From NCBI GenBank assembly GCA_028869035.1, contig JAGWTL010000088.1:1-10098 (forward strand): a stretch of DNA of 10,098 nucleotides. The letters run 5' to 3'. This stretch comes from Burkholderiales bacterium. GTDB lineage: Bacteria; Pseudomonadota; Gammaproteobacteria; Burkholderiales; Burkholderiaceae_C. The notes beneath the pieces are model-generated. The model saw only the letters and a list, made by a program, of their open reading frames with translations. It searched no databases and was not told where the DNA came from. A program made the position numbers and the translations under genes. Position 1 is the first letter of the stretch; each line of letters opens with the position of its first letter. Shown here one piece after another: positions 1 through 7,583 of the stretch.

Positions 1-24
1 ACTATTGATGTTTTCTTTATTCAT
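1..24 (-). CDS. Possible 5' end of a gene leaving the window
   Basis: Reading leftward from an ATG at 24-22 gives MNKENINS without a stop before the window edge. An AGG lies 4 nt upstream of the ATG, which is only a weak ribosome-binding site. The composition is AT-rich, as is common at true 5' ends in high-GC genomes. The palindromic repeat at 33-82 would sit in its leader. Eight codons are too few to identify a product, and the reading could be chance. Confidence 0.25.
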
Positions 25-32
25 GACACCTG

Positions 33-82
33 CCGTTCAGGCTGAGCCTGTCGAAGCCCTTCGACAGGCTCAGGGCGAGCGG
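33..82. repeat. Palindromic REP-like repeat, copy 1
   Basis: Two 24-nt arms face each other: 33-56 (starts CCGTTCAGGCTGAGCC) and 59-82 (starts CTTCGACAGGCTCAGG), separated by only CC. The inner part GAGCCTGTCGAAG / CTTCGACAGGCTC is a perfect inverted repeat, so it can form a long hairpin. The arms match those of the copies at 4323-4387 and 5119-5187. This is a dispersed intergenic repeat of the REP/BIME type. It lies between a minus-strand gene (115-510) and a possible gene start at 24, so it may also act as a transcript end or attenuating hairpin. Confidence 0.85.
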
Positions 83-114
83 ATGTGAGGTGCTTGTCAT
101 GATTTATGAAAGCC

Positions 115-510
115 TCAATAGAACATGGTGTTGGCGTGCCGGAATTCGCCCGGGACGACTTGCAGCACGTCCCAGTGCTCGACGATTTTTCCCGCGTCGT
201 CGAAACGGAAGATGTCGATGCCGGCCCAGTCCCGGTTCGTGTCGGTGGGCCAGATCTGGTGGCAGTGCAGGACGACGAAACAGCCTTCCGCCACCGAGCG
301 CTTGAAGAGGACTCTTTTGCCCGGGTACTCCCGCGCCATCCGCTCGAAGTAGTCGATAAAAGCCGCCTTGCCATCGGCCACATGCGGGTTGTGCTGCGTG
401 TAGCTCGCCCCGGCATACTGTTCAACGGCCTCGCGCGGTTGGCTCTGGTTGAACATCAGGTCATAAAACGCCATGGCGTTCCTGCGGTTCTCGCCAGGGT
501 TGCAAGGCAT
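115..510 (-). CDS. SnoaL-like / NTF2-fold protein
   Basis: This is a 131-residue single-domain protein of the SnoaL-like (NTF2-superfamily) type, a cone-shaped fold used by many small cyclases, isomerases and ligand-binding proteins. Recognisable stretches are AFYDLMFN (residues 14-21), YTQHNPHVADGK (37-48), VVLHCHQ (79-85) and the C-terminal KIVEHWDVLQ (108-117), all usual in the soluble bacterial family. There is no signal peptide or membrane segment, so it is probably cytoplasmic. The ATG at 510 is preferred over the internal ATG at 474 because residues 8-13 extend the first helix as in relatives, although the internal start has a better-looking AGGA upstream. The substrate is unknown. The nearest upstream gene (595-879, same strand) is 84 nt away and not obviously related. 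Confidence 0.8.
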   Translation of the reverse strand: MPCNPGENRRNAMAFYDLMFNQSQPREAVEQYAGASYTQHNPHVADGKAAFIDYFERMAREYPGKRVLFKRSVAEGCFVVLHCHQIWPTDTNRDWAGIDIFRFDDAGKIVEHWDVLQVVPGEFRHANTMFY

Positions 511-594
511 GCGAAGGCTTCCAGATCAGGGCAAGAGATGAGGGCAAGAAATGCGCGGGCTTGCGGGCAGCCCCTCGGCGCACCGGCCCAGGGA

Positions 595-879
595 TCAGAG
601 CGGCGCGAGTCCCGAGAACTGGCTTTGTTCGGGATTGAAGTCCGGGTCCAGGCAGGCGTTGGTGAAGCCCACCGGCCCGAAGTCCACCAGGATCACCGCC
701 CAGGTGTCCCATCGGTTGCGCGGGTCGACGCCGTAGGGATCCATCTTGATCTCTTCGGGGTTGACCTTGCGGCCCACATAGGAAGAGATGACCTGGAGTA
801 ATTGGCGGAAGTCCTCGACTCTCTGGACTTTCTGCATGGATTGCTCGAATCCGCATCCGCTGGGTCTGAACCGTGGCAC
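595..879 (-). CDS. Small hypothetical protein, GTG start
   Basis: This is a 94-residue protein I do not recognise. The frame is open from an ATG at 909, but the GTG at 879-877 is preceded by AAAGGA with 6 nt spacing, the strongest ribosome-binding site in the area. The ATG at 909 lacks one, so GTG is the more likely start; another ATG at residue 15 is also possible. The N-terminal half is polar and probably helical (QKVQRVEDFRQLLQVISSYV, residues 16-35). The C-terminal half has a hydrophobic strand-like core, WDTWAVILVDFGPVGFTN (57-74), followed by an acidic, proline-containing end. There is no signal peptide or transmembrane helix. It may be expressed with the SnoaL-like gene downstream. Function unknown. 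Confidence 0.6.
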   Translation of the reverse strand: MPRFRPSGCGFEQSMQKVQRVEDFRQLLQVISSYVGRKVNPEEIKMDPYGVDPRNRWDTWAVILVDFGPVGFTNACLDPDFNPEQSQFSGLAPL

Positions 880-883
880 TTGA

Positions 884-889
884 TTTCCT
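884..889 (-). promoter_or_regulatory. Ribosome-binding site selecting GTG 879
   Basis: On the minus strand AAAGGAAATCAAGTG places an AAGGA core 6 nt before GTG 879. This near-ideal site argues against translation starting at the upstream in-frame ATG 909. Confidence 0.55.
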
Positions 890-1075
890 TTGTCTGCTAA
901 GGCGCCCATTTTGCCGGCTCCCCGTTCAGCCGGTCATGAATAAGCTTACCTGTCCTGTTGTTTTTGCTCGGCGGGATGTGTCCCTACGCTCCTGACAGCC
1001 AGGGCCAGTTCCAGCGCGGCCCATCCAATACCCGGCCTCTCGGCAACACCCCCAGGCAGTTTTTGTCAAAAATAC

Positions 1076-1103
1076 TTGATATAATAATGCGAATCGTTAT
1101 CAT
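1076..1103 (+). promoter_or_regulatory. Promoter of the iron-uptake operon
   Basis: TTGATA (1076-1081) and TATCAT (1098-1103) form a sigma-70-like pair with a 16-nt spacer, each one mismatch from consensus. The Fur box at 1083-1101 covers the spacer and part of the -10, the normal arrangement for iron repression. A TATAAT also lies at 1080-1085 but has no -35 partner at a workable distance. The short resulting leader ends in an AAGGA (1113-1117) 7 nt before ATG 1125. Confidence 0.5.
1083..1101 (+). promoter_or_regulatory. Fur box
   Basis: Aligned to the 19-bp Fur consensus GATAATGATAATCATTATC, this site matches at 15 of 19 positions by hand count (mismatches at 1083, 1090, 1091 and 1096). 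It starts 42 nt before the first codon of an iron-transport operon and overlaps the promoter. Repression by Fe-bound Fur under iron sufficiency is therefore the expected control. Confidence 0.8.
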
Positions 1104-1124
1104 TACTTATCAAAGGAAAATCTC

Positions 1125-1445
1125 ATGAAATCACTATCCATCCTGTTTGCCCTGCTCCTGTCCGTCCCGGCCTGGGCTGCCGGCACTGAATACCAACTCG
1201 TCATCCGAGAGCACCGCTTCGAACCCATCGAGTTGCGCGTGCCGGCAAACCAGAAGGTCAAGCTGGTCGTGCACAACCAGGACAGCACGCCGGAGGAATT
1301 CGAGAGCCACGAGCTCAACCGCGAAAAAGTCATTGCCCCCGGCGCCAAAGCGACGATCTTCGTCGGCCCGCTCAAGCCCGGCCGCTACCCCTTCGTCGGC
1401 GAATTCAACGAGAAAACCGCGCGCGGCGTGCTGATCGTCGAGTAA
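1125..1445 (+). CDS. FtrB-like periplasmic cupredoxin-fold iron-uptake protein
   Basis: This is a 106-residue precursor with a Sec signal peptide (residues 1-18, cleavage after AWA) and one cupredoxin-like domain. The stretch TPEEFESHELNREK (55-68) followed by GPLKPGRYPFVGEF (81-94) is characteristic of the FtrB-type partner of bacterial FTR1 permeases, known from the Bordetella ftrABCD ferrous-iron system. The likely role is to oxidise or hand over iron in the periplasm to the permease encoded 6 nt downstream. The mature chain contains no Cys and no Met, so a classical type-1 copper site (Cys, two His, Met) cannot form. Only His30, His50 and His62 remain as candidate ligands, with several acidic residues. 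Start ATG 1125 has a good AAGGA at 7 nt. Transcription is probably Fur-controlled. Confidence 0.85.
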   Translation: MKSLSILFALLLSVPAWAAGTEYQLVIREHRFEPIELRVPANQKVKLVVHNQDSTPEEFESHELNREKVIAPGAKATIFVGPLKPGRYPFVGEFNEKTARGVLIVE

Positions 1446-1451
1446 GACCCC

Positions 1452-2279
1452 ATGCTAGCCTCAGCCATCATCGTCTTTCGCGAAACGCTGGAAGCCGCAC
1501 TCATCGTCGGCATCGTGGCCGCCTCGACGCGCGATCTGCGCAGTCGCAACACCTGGCTGGCCGGCGGCATTGCCGCGGGCGTGCTGGGCTCCCTGCTGGT
1601 GGCGCTTTTCACCGGCCGCATCGCCGAACTGGCCGAGGGCATGGGGCAGGAGCTCTTCAATGCCAGCGTCCTGCTGCTGGCTGCCGCCATGCTGGCTTGG
1701 CACAACATCTGGATGGCGCGCCACGGCATGACACTGGCGCGCGAGGCCAGGCAGTTGGGCGCCGACGTCAGCGATGGCAGCCGTGCCATGTCCGCTCTGG
1801 CCCTGGTCGTGGGCCTGGCCATCCTGCGCGAAGGCTCCGAGACGGCGCTCTTCCTCTACGGCCTGCTGAGCAGCGGCGAGGAAAGCAGCAGCAGCGTGCT
1901 CGGCGGCGGCACGCTCGGCCTGCTGCTGGGTTGCCTGGCCGGTGTGGCACTTTATGCCGGCGTGCTGCGGGTGCCGGCGCGCCATTTTTTCAGCGCCACC
2001 AGCGGGCTCATCCTGCTGCTGGCCGCGGCCATGGCCAGCCAGGCGGCGCGCTTCCTGGTGCAGGCCGACATCCTGCCCAGCCTGGCCAGCCCGCTGTGGA
2101 ACATCAGCTGGCTGCTCGATGACCATTCCATGCTGGGCCGTCTGCTGCATGCGCTGACCGGTTATGAAGCCGCGCCGTCGGGCATCCAGGTCGTCTTCTA
2201 CACCGCCACGCTGGCCCTCATCCTGTTCGGCATGCGCCTGCTGCGCATGCGCCCCTCTGTTTCCTCCACCACCTCCTGA
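1452..2279 (+). CDS. FTR1-family iron permease (FtrC/EfeU-like)
   Basis: This is a 275-residue inner-membrane permease with about seven hydrophobic helices and the two REXXE iron-coordinating motifs that define the FTR1/OFeT family: RETLE (residues 10-14) in the first helix and REGSE (126-130) in the fourth. Established FTR1 proteins move iron across the membrane after oxidation by a periplasmic partner; here that partner is probably the cupredoxin-fold protein encoded just upstream. Length matches the bacterial EfeU/FtrC class. The start is 6 nt after the preceding stop with no clear Shine-Dalgarno, which suggests translational coupling. A short Ser-rich cytoplasmic or periplasmic loop (about 141-148) and a Ser/Thr-rich tail are unremarkable. 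It belongs to the Fur-regulated operon. Confidence 0.92.
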   Translation: MLASAIIVFRETLEAALIVGIVAASTRDLRSRNTWLAGGIAAGVLGSLLVALFTGRIAELAEGMGQELFNASVLLLAAAMLAWHNIWMARHGMTLAREARQLGADVSDGSRAMSALALVVGLAILREGSETALFLYGLLSSGEESSSSVLGGGTLGLLLGCLAGVALYAGVLRVPARHFFSATSGLILLLAAAMASQAARFLVQADILPSLASPLWNISWLLDDHSMLGRLLHALTGYEAAPSGIQVVFYTATLALILFGMRLLRMRPSVSSTTS

Positions 2280-2286
2280 GACTCTC

Positions 2287-3021
2287 ATGAAAAAATATGC
2301 AATCGTCGCGGTTGCAGGCGCCTTGCTGTGCCCGCTGCTTGCCAACGCCGGCTCCGCCGACTATGTCTACATGCCCTCAGTGACCTATGGCGAGCACGAG
2401 ATCGACTTCAAGATGGGCGGCGCCTCGAAGGCCGACACCCCGTACGAATCCGCCGCCAGCATCGGTTACGGTTACGGCATCACGCAGCGCTGGTTCAGCG
2501 AGATCTACCTCAAGTACAAGCGCGAACTCAACGAGAACACCAAATTCGACGCCGTCGAATGGGAAAACAAATTCATGCTCAGCGAGCCCGGCCAGTACCC
2601 GGTGGACGTTGGCTTCCTGCTGGAGATCGAGCGCCCGGTGGATCACGACGAAGGCTGGGAAGTGAAATGGGGCCCTCTGCTCCAGACCGAAGTCGGCAAG
2701 GTCCAGCTCAACGCCAACCTGCTCTTCCAGCGCAGCTACGATTCGGCCCAAGCCAACCGGATGCAATTCCTCTACCAGTGGCAGGCCAAGTACCGCTGGA
2801 CGCCCGGGTTCGAATTCGGCTTCCAGGGCATGGGCGCAATGGGCGACTACGACAACTGGTCGCCTGCGAGCGCGCAGGTGCACAAGACCGGCCCCGCCAT
2901 CTTCGGCAAGAAGCCCCTGGGCGGCCGCCATGCTGTCAAGTACAACGCCGCCTGGCTGGTCGGCACCACCCAGGCCACGCCTGACCAGACCTTGCGCCTG
3001 CAGGTCGAATACGAGTTCTGA
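2287..3021 (+). CDS. Predicted outer-membrane beta-barrel of the iron operon
   Basis: This is a 244-residue protein with a clear signal peptide (MKKYAIVAVAGALLCPLLANA, cleavage after residue 21). The mature part is made of alternating aromatic/polar strands such as YESAASIGYGYGITQRWF and MQFLYQWQAKYRW, ending in LRLQVEYEF. A terminal Phe with alternating hydrophobics is the usual C-terminal signature recognised by the BAM complex, so an outer-membrane beta-barrel of roughly 10-12 strands is likely. ATG 2287 is chosen because the signal peptide begins there; the frame is open further upstream, but those residues are Arg/Pro-rich and overlap the permease gene. It starts 7 nt after the permease stop, so it is the third gene of the iron operon. 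I do not recognise a named family. Passage or binding of iron at the outer membrane is inference from context. Confidence 0.75.
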   Translation: MKKYAIVAVAGALLCPLLANAGSADYVYMPSVTYGEHEIDFKMGGASKADTPYESAASIGYGYGITQRWFSEIYLKYKRELNENTKFDAVEWENKFMLSEPGQYPVDVGFLLEIERPVDHDEGWEVKWGPLLQTEVGKVQLNANLLFQRSYDSAQANRMQFLYQWQAKYRWTPGFEFGFQGMGAMGDYDNWSPASAQVHKTGPAIFGKKPLGGRHAVKYNAAWLVGTTQATPDQTLRLQVEYEF

Positions 3022-3027
3022 TCCCCT

Positions 3028-3058
3028 GTCCGGCGGTGGCGGCAAGCCGCCGCCGGAC
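3028..3058. terminator. GC-rich hairpin between convergent operons
   Basis: GTCCGGCGG (3028-3036) is exactly complementary to CCGCCGGAC (3050-3058), and the inner sequence can pair further around a CAAG loop. It lies 7 nt after the stop of the plus-strand iron operon and 12 nt beyond the minus-strand permease stop at 3070. It can therefore serve both directions. No T-run follows on either strand, so it is not a textbook intrinsic terminator. Confidence 0.5.
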
Positions 3059-3069
3059 CCCGGGACCAG

Positions 3070-5111
<2,042 letters not shown>

Positions 5112-5118
5112 GTTTGCA

Positions 5119-5187
5119 CCGTTCGCCCTGAGCTTGTCGAAGGGTATGGCACAGGCAGGAGGGCTTCGACAAGCTCAGCCCGAACGG
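5119..5187. repeat. Palindromic REP-like repeat, copy 3
   Basis: The left arm 5119-5143 and right arm 5164-5187 are inverted repeats around a 20-nt spacer. It fills most of the 88-nt gap between the adaptor stop (5200) and the ATPase start (5111). On the mRNA of this minus-strand operon it would form a hairpin starting 12 nt after one gene and ending 7 nt before the next. It could therefore modulate downstream translation or stabilise the upstream message. Confidence 0.9.
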
Positions 5188-5199
5188 ATAGCTGCATCA

Positions 5200-6804
5200 T
5201 CAGAACATCATGCGCGGGCCGGCCGGCGGGCGGGCACCGGAGGCCGCGGCCGGGAGGCCGCCGCCCGTCGTACCGGTGATCACCGGGGCGCCTTCCTGCA
5301 TGGCCGCGGCCTCCGGCGCATCGGGCGGCACGATCAGCTCGGTGCTGCTGCCATCGGTGATGCCCAGGCGCACGCTCCAGGCCTGCGGCTTGCCGTCCTC
5401 GCCCATCAGGTAGATGCGTCCGCGCGTCACGGTGCGGCCCGCCGCTTCGGCCTGCAGCGCGGCGTAGCGCTTCTTCTGCTCGGGGGTCAGCATGTCGCCG
5501 ATGCGCGCGCGGATGTCGGCGGTGATGCGCTCGCGTGCCCGGGCGCGGTCGGCCTCGGCCATCTCGCGCAGGCGCCCGAACTGCGGCCGCGCCGAAGCGT
5601 AGATGGCGTCCACCTTCTCCACCTGCGCCGCGCTGAGCTGCAGCTCCTGCACCAGGCGGTTGCGGAATTCGTTCAGGGGGTTGTTGCCCCCGGCCGCCGG
5701 GGCCACGGGCGCGGCGACGGGCGCAGAGACTCCGTCCTGCGGGGGCGGCGCGGCCGGCTCCAGGCCGGCGATGCGCACGCGCAGCGCCGCGTTGGGGATC
5801 TTGAGCGCGTGCTCGCGTGTGTCCGTCACCACGCGCACATTGGCCGTCATGCCCGGCAGCAGGCGCCCGTCGGGGTTGGAGAAGTTCACCACCGCCACAT
5901 AGGTCACCACATTGGCCACATTGGTGGCGGCCTTGCGCACCTGGCCGATCTGGCCCTCGAAAGTCTGGCCCGGGTAGGCGTCCACCGAGAAGCTGGCCCT
6001 CTGCCCGCTGCGGATGCGGCCCACGTCGGCCTCGTCGATGGCGGCCTCCACCTGCATGTCGCGCAGGTTGCGGGCGATGATGAAAAGCTCCGGCGCCTGC
6101 AGGCTGGCCGCCACGGTCTGCCCCTTCTCGATGGCCCGCTTGATCACGATGCCGTTGACCGGCGAGGTGATGCGCGTGCGCGCCAGGTCGATGCGGGCCT
6201 GCGCCAGCGCCGCGTCGCGCTGGGCCACGCTGGCCTGCGCGCTCTTGACCTGCGCCTCGGTCACGCCCAGCTGGGCCTCGGCCGCCTTCACGGCCTCGGC
6301 GCTGGTGTTGACCAGCGCGTTGGACTGGTCCGCCGTGCTCTGGGTGATGAAACCCTTGCCCACCAGCATCAGATTGCGCTCATGCGTGCGGCGCGCCTCG
6401 GCCAGGTCGGTCTGCGCGCGCGAGACCTGGGCCCGGCTGGCCACCACATTGGCCTGGGCGGTCAGCACCACGGCGCGCGCGGCGTCCACATCGGCCTGGG
6501 CCGAGCGCACGCGGTATTCGAAAGTCTCCGGGTCGATCACGGCCAGCAGCTGGCCGGCCTTGACCTCGGCGTTGAAGTCCACGTACAGGTCCTTGATCTG
6601 GCCCGAGACCTGGGTGCCCACCGTGACCTGGGTCACCGGGCTCACCGCGCCGGTGGAGGCCACGGCCGCCTGCAGCGGGCCGCGCTCGATCCTGGCCGTG
6701 CGGTACTGCACCTCGACGCTGCCGGCGCGTTGTGTCCACCACAGCCCCAGGGCCGCCACCAGCGCCAGCGCCACCCCGCCCGTCACCAGATATGTCTTCT
6801 TCAT
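5200..6804 (-). CDS. MacA-like periplasmic adaptor with embedded LTxxQ segment
   Basis: This is a 534-residue membrane-fusion protein, about 160 residues longer than E. coli MacA. In order: an N-terminal membrane anchor (about 5-24); a first beta/lipoyl half (VGTQVSGQIKDLYVDFNAEVKAGQ, 62-85); a long alpha-helical hairpin (about 97-207, Ala/Gln-rich heptads); a second lipoyl half (TRITSPVNGIVIKRAIEKGQ, 210-229); and a beta-barrel (about 240-345). A Pro/Ala linker (350-372) is followed by a helical segment (about 374-455) carrying LSAAQ and LTPEQKKRY motifs like Spy/CpxP-type periplasmic proteins. The membrane-proximal domain then resumes (GRIYLMGEDGKPQAWSVRLGI). It would bridge the ABC permease to an outer-membrane channel not encoded here. 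ATG 6804 is chosen for its KKTYLV anchor; the open frame further upstream runs through a neighbouring gene and terminator. Confidence 0.9.
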   Translation of the reverse strand: MKKTYLVTGGVALALVAALGLWWTQRAGSVEVQYRTARIERGPLQAAVASTGAVSPVTQVTVGTQVSGQIKDLYVDFNAEVKAGQLLAVIDPETFEYRVRSAQADVDAARAVVLTAQANVVASRAQVSRAQTDLAEARRTHERNLMLVGKGFITQSTADQSNALVNTSAEAVKAAEAQLGVTEAQVKSAQASVAQRDAALAQARIDLARTRITSPVNGIVIKRAIEKGQTVAASLQAPELFIIARNLRDMQVEAAIDEADVGRIRSGQRASFSVDAYPGQTFEGQIGQVRKAATNVANVVTYVAVVNFSNPDGRLLPGMTANVRVVTDTREHALKIPNAALRVRIAGLEPAAPPPQDGVSAPVAAPVAPAAGGNNPLNEFRNRLVQELQLSAAQVEKVDAIYASARPQFGRLREMAEADRARARERITADIRARIGDMLTPEQKKRYAALQAEAAGRTVTRGRIYLMGEDGKPQAWSVRLGITDGSSTELIVPPDAPEAAAMQEGAPVITGTTGGGLPAAASGARPPAGPRMMF

Positions 6805-6896
6805 GCGGCTGATTGTAGGAACAAGGCCATGTCCCGTACCGGAGGCAGGTGTCTCGCAGGTAAAGAGCAGGCAAACCGGCCCGCCAGCGGCGCCAC

Positions 6897-6922
6897 AAAA
6901 AACGGCGCTCTTCGAGCGCCGT
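6897..6922 (-). terminator. Intrinsic terminator of the Tyr/Pro-rich protein gene
   Basis: A perfect 9-bp stem ACGGCGCTC / GAGCGCCGT (6902-6910 and 6914-6922) with a 3-nt loop is followed on the minus strand by a run of six T (plus-strand A at 6897-6902). This is a classical rho-independent terminator 61 nt after the stop at 6983. It separates that gene from the adaptor operon. Confidence 0.85.
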
Positions 6923-6927
6923 GGAAT

Positions 6928-6947
6928 GGCCGTTTGTAGAAACGGCC
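6928..6947. other. Second hairpin in tandem with the terminator
   Basis: GGCCGTTT (6928-6935) pairs perfectly with AAACGGCC (6940-6947) around a 4-nt GTAG loop. It lies just before the intrinsic terminator in the minus-strand transcript. It may protect the 3' end or add to termination. Confidence 0.6.
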
Positions 6948-6982
6948 GGCTGCGGGGGAGGACCGCAGCAAAGCGAAGGATA

Positions 6983-7444
6983 TCAGCGGCGGTTACCCAT
7001 GTACGACTCAGGGCCACCCCGGCCCGCGCGCTCACCGCGCTCGGCATGACGCTCGTCGCGGTCATGGTCGCGCTCACGATCGCGGCGGCCGCCCCAGCCC
7101 CGCTCGTCCCAACGGCCATGACGGTCGTCTCGGTCTTTCCAGTGGCCGTAGGCATGGCCGCGGTTGTAATAGCCGGGAGCGATCACGCGGTAGACGGGTT
7201 GCGGGTAATAAACGGGCGCCGGGACATAGACCACGCGGGGGGCCGGCTCGTAGTAGCGTTCGTAGACCACCACGGGCGCTGCCGGCATATTGCTCACACC
7301 GACGCTGATGCCGGGCTGCGACATGCCGATGGACCAGTACACATCCGCTCCGTCGTGTCCGGCGTGGGCGGCACTGCTGGCCCCCAGACCCAGGGCGGCC
7401 ACCAGGGCCAGGGCAGCGACGGAAGGGTTGGCTTTGGACGTCAT
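6983..7444 (-). CDS. Secreted Tyr/Pro-rich protein with charged tail
   Basis: This is a 153-residue protein of unknown function. It has a signal peptide (1-28, cleavage after AHA). A short conserved-looking start of the mature chain (GADVYWSIGMSQPGISVGVS, 32-51) precedes a Tyr/Pro/Val-rich central part (about 56-97, with YERYYEP and PVYYPQPVYRV). The tail (about 100-145) is extremely rich in Arg, Asp, Glu, His and Gly (for example DRERDHDRDERHAERGER) and is probably disordered. Similar small envelope proteins are common in Burkholderiales, but I know of no assigned role. ATG 7444 is well supported by AAGGAG 7 nt upstream. It is a single-gene unit: its own upstream region, an intrinsic terminator at 6897-6922, and a possible OmpR-family operator at 7533-7548. 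A periplasmic or outer-surface location is inferred. Confidence 0.8.
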   Translation of the reverse strand: MTSKANPSVAALALVAALGLGASSAAHAGHDGADVYWSIGMSQPGISVGVSNMPAAPVVVYERYYEPAPRVVYVPAPVYYPQPVYRVIAPGYYNRGHAYGHWKDRDDRHGRWDERGWGGRRDRERDHDRDERHAERGERAGRGGPESYMGNRR

Positions 7445-7532
7445 GAGGAATCTCCTTTACGGGGCTCCCGATGGGCGCCCTGTTACCTCAACGCGCCCGG
7501 CCTCGCCAAGGAGACGAAGTGCCGGCGAAGGA

Positions 7533-7548
7533 CGTCACAAGATGTAAC
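7533..7548 (-). promoter_or_regulatory. Possible RstA/OmpR-family direct-repeat operator
   Basis: On the minus strand GTTACATCTTGTGACG contains two hexamers, GTTACA and GTGACG, with a 10-nt period, the spacing typical of OmpR-family dimers. It also agrees at 10 of 12 defined positions with the E. coli RstA box TACATNTNGTTACA. It lies 89 nt upstream of the gene starting at 7444. No clear -35/-10 pair was identified downstream of it. Confidence 0.35.
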
Positions 7549-7559
7549 AACACCCTGCC

Positions 7560-7583
7560 AAAAACACGGCCTCAGCGCGGCCG
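7560..7583 (-). terminator. Weak terminator overlapping the membrane-protein stop
   Basis: On the minus strand CGGCC (7583-7579) pairs with GGCCG (7571-7567) around a 7-nt loop containing the TGA stop, followed 2 nt later by five T. The stem is only 5 bp, so efficiency is doubtful. Confidence 0.3.

Noticed and set aside
106..801. Open frame of 231 codons on the plus strand, antisense to the two small left-end genes
   Set aside because: It has no ribosome-binding site or recognisable domain, and it opposes a recognisable SnoaL-like gene in the minus strand.
914..933. CCGGCT / AGCCGG inverted repeat in the 910-1075 gap
   Set aside because: It is a 6-bp stem with an 8-nt loop and no T-run, within chance expectation at this GC content. 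Nothing else was seen in that gap upstream of the promoter.
1063..1085. TTGTCA and TATAAT as the promoter of the iron operon
   Set aside because: The hexamers are good but only 11 nt apart, too close for sigma-70. The TTGATA/TATCAT pair with a 16-nt spacer fits better.
2164..2286. 41-codon upstream extension of the outer-membrane protein gene
   Set aside because: It overlaps the permease gene, is Arg/Pro/Cys-rich, and would bury the signal peptide that begins at ATG 2287.
6805..7155. 117-codon upstream extension of the MacA-like gene
   Set aside because: It crosses an intrinsic terminator and the end of the Tyr/Pro-rich gene, and would place the N-terminal membrane anchor in the middle of the protein.
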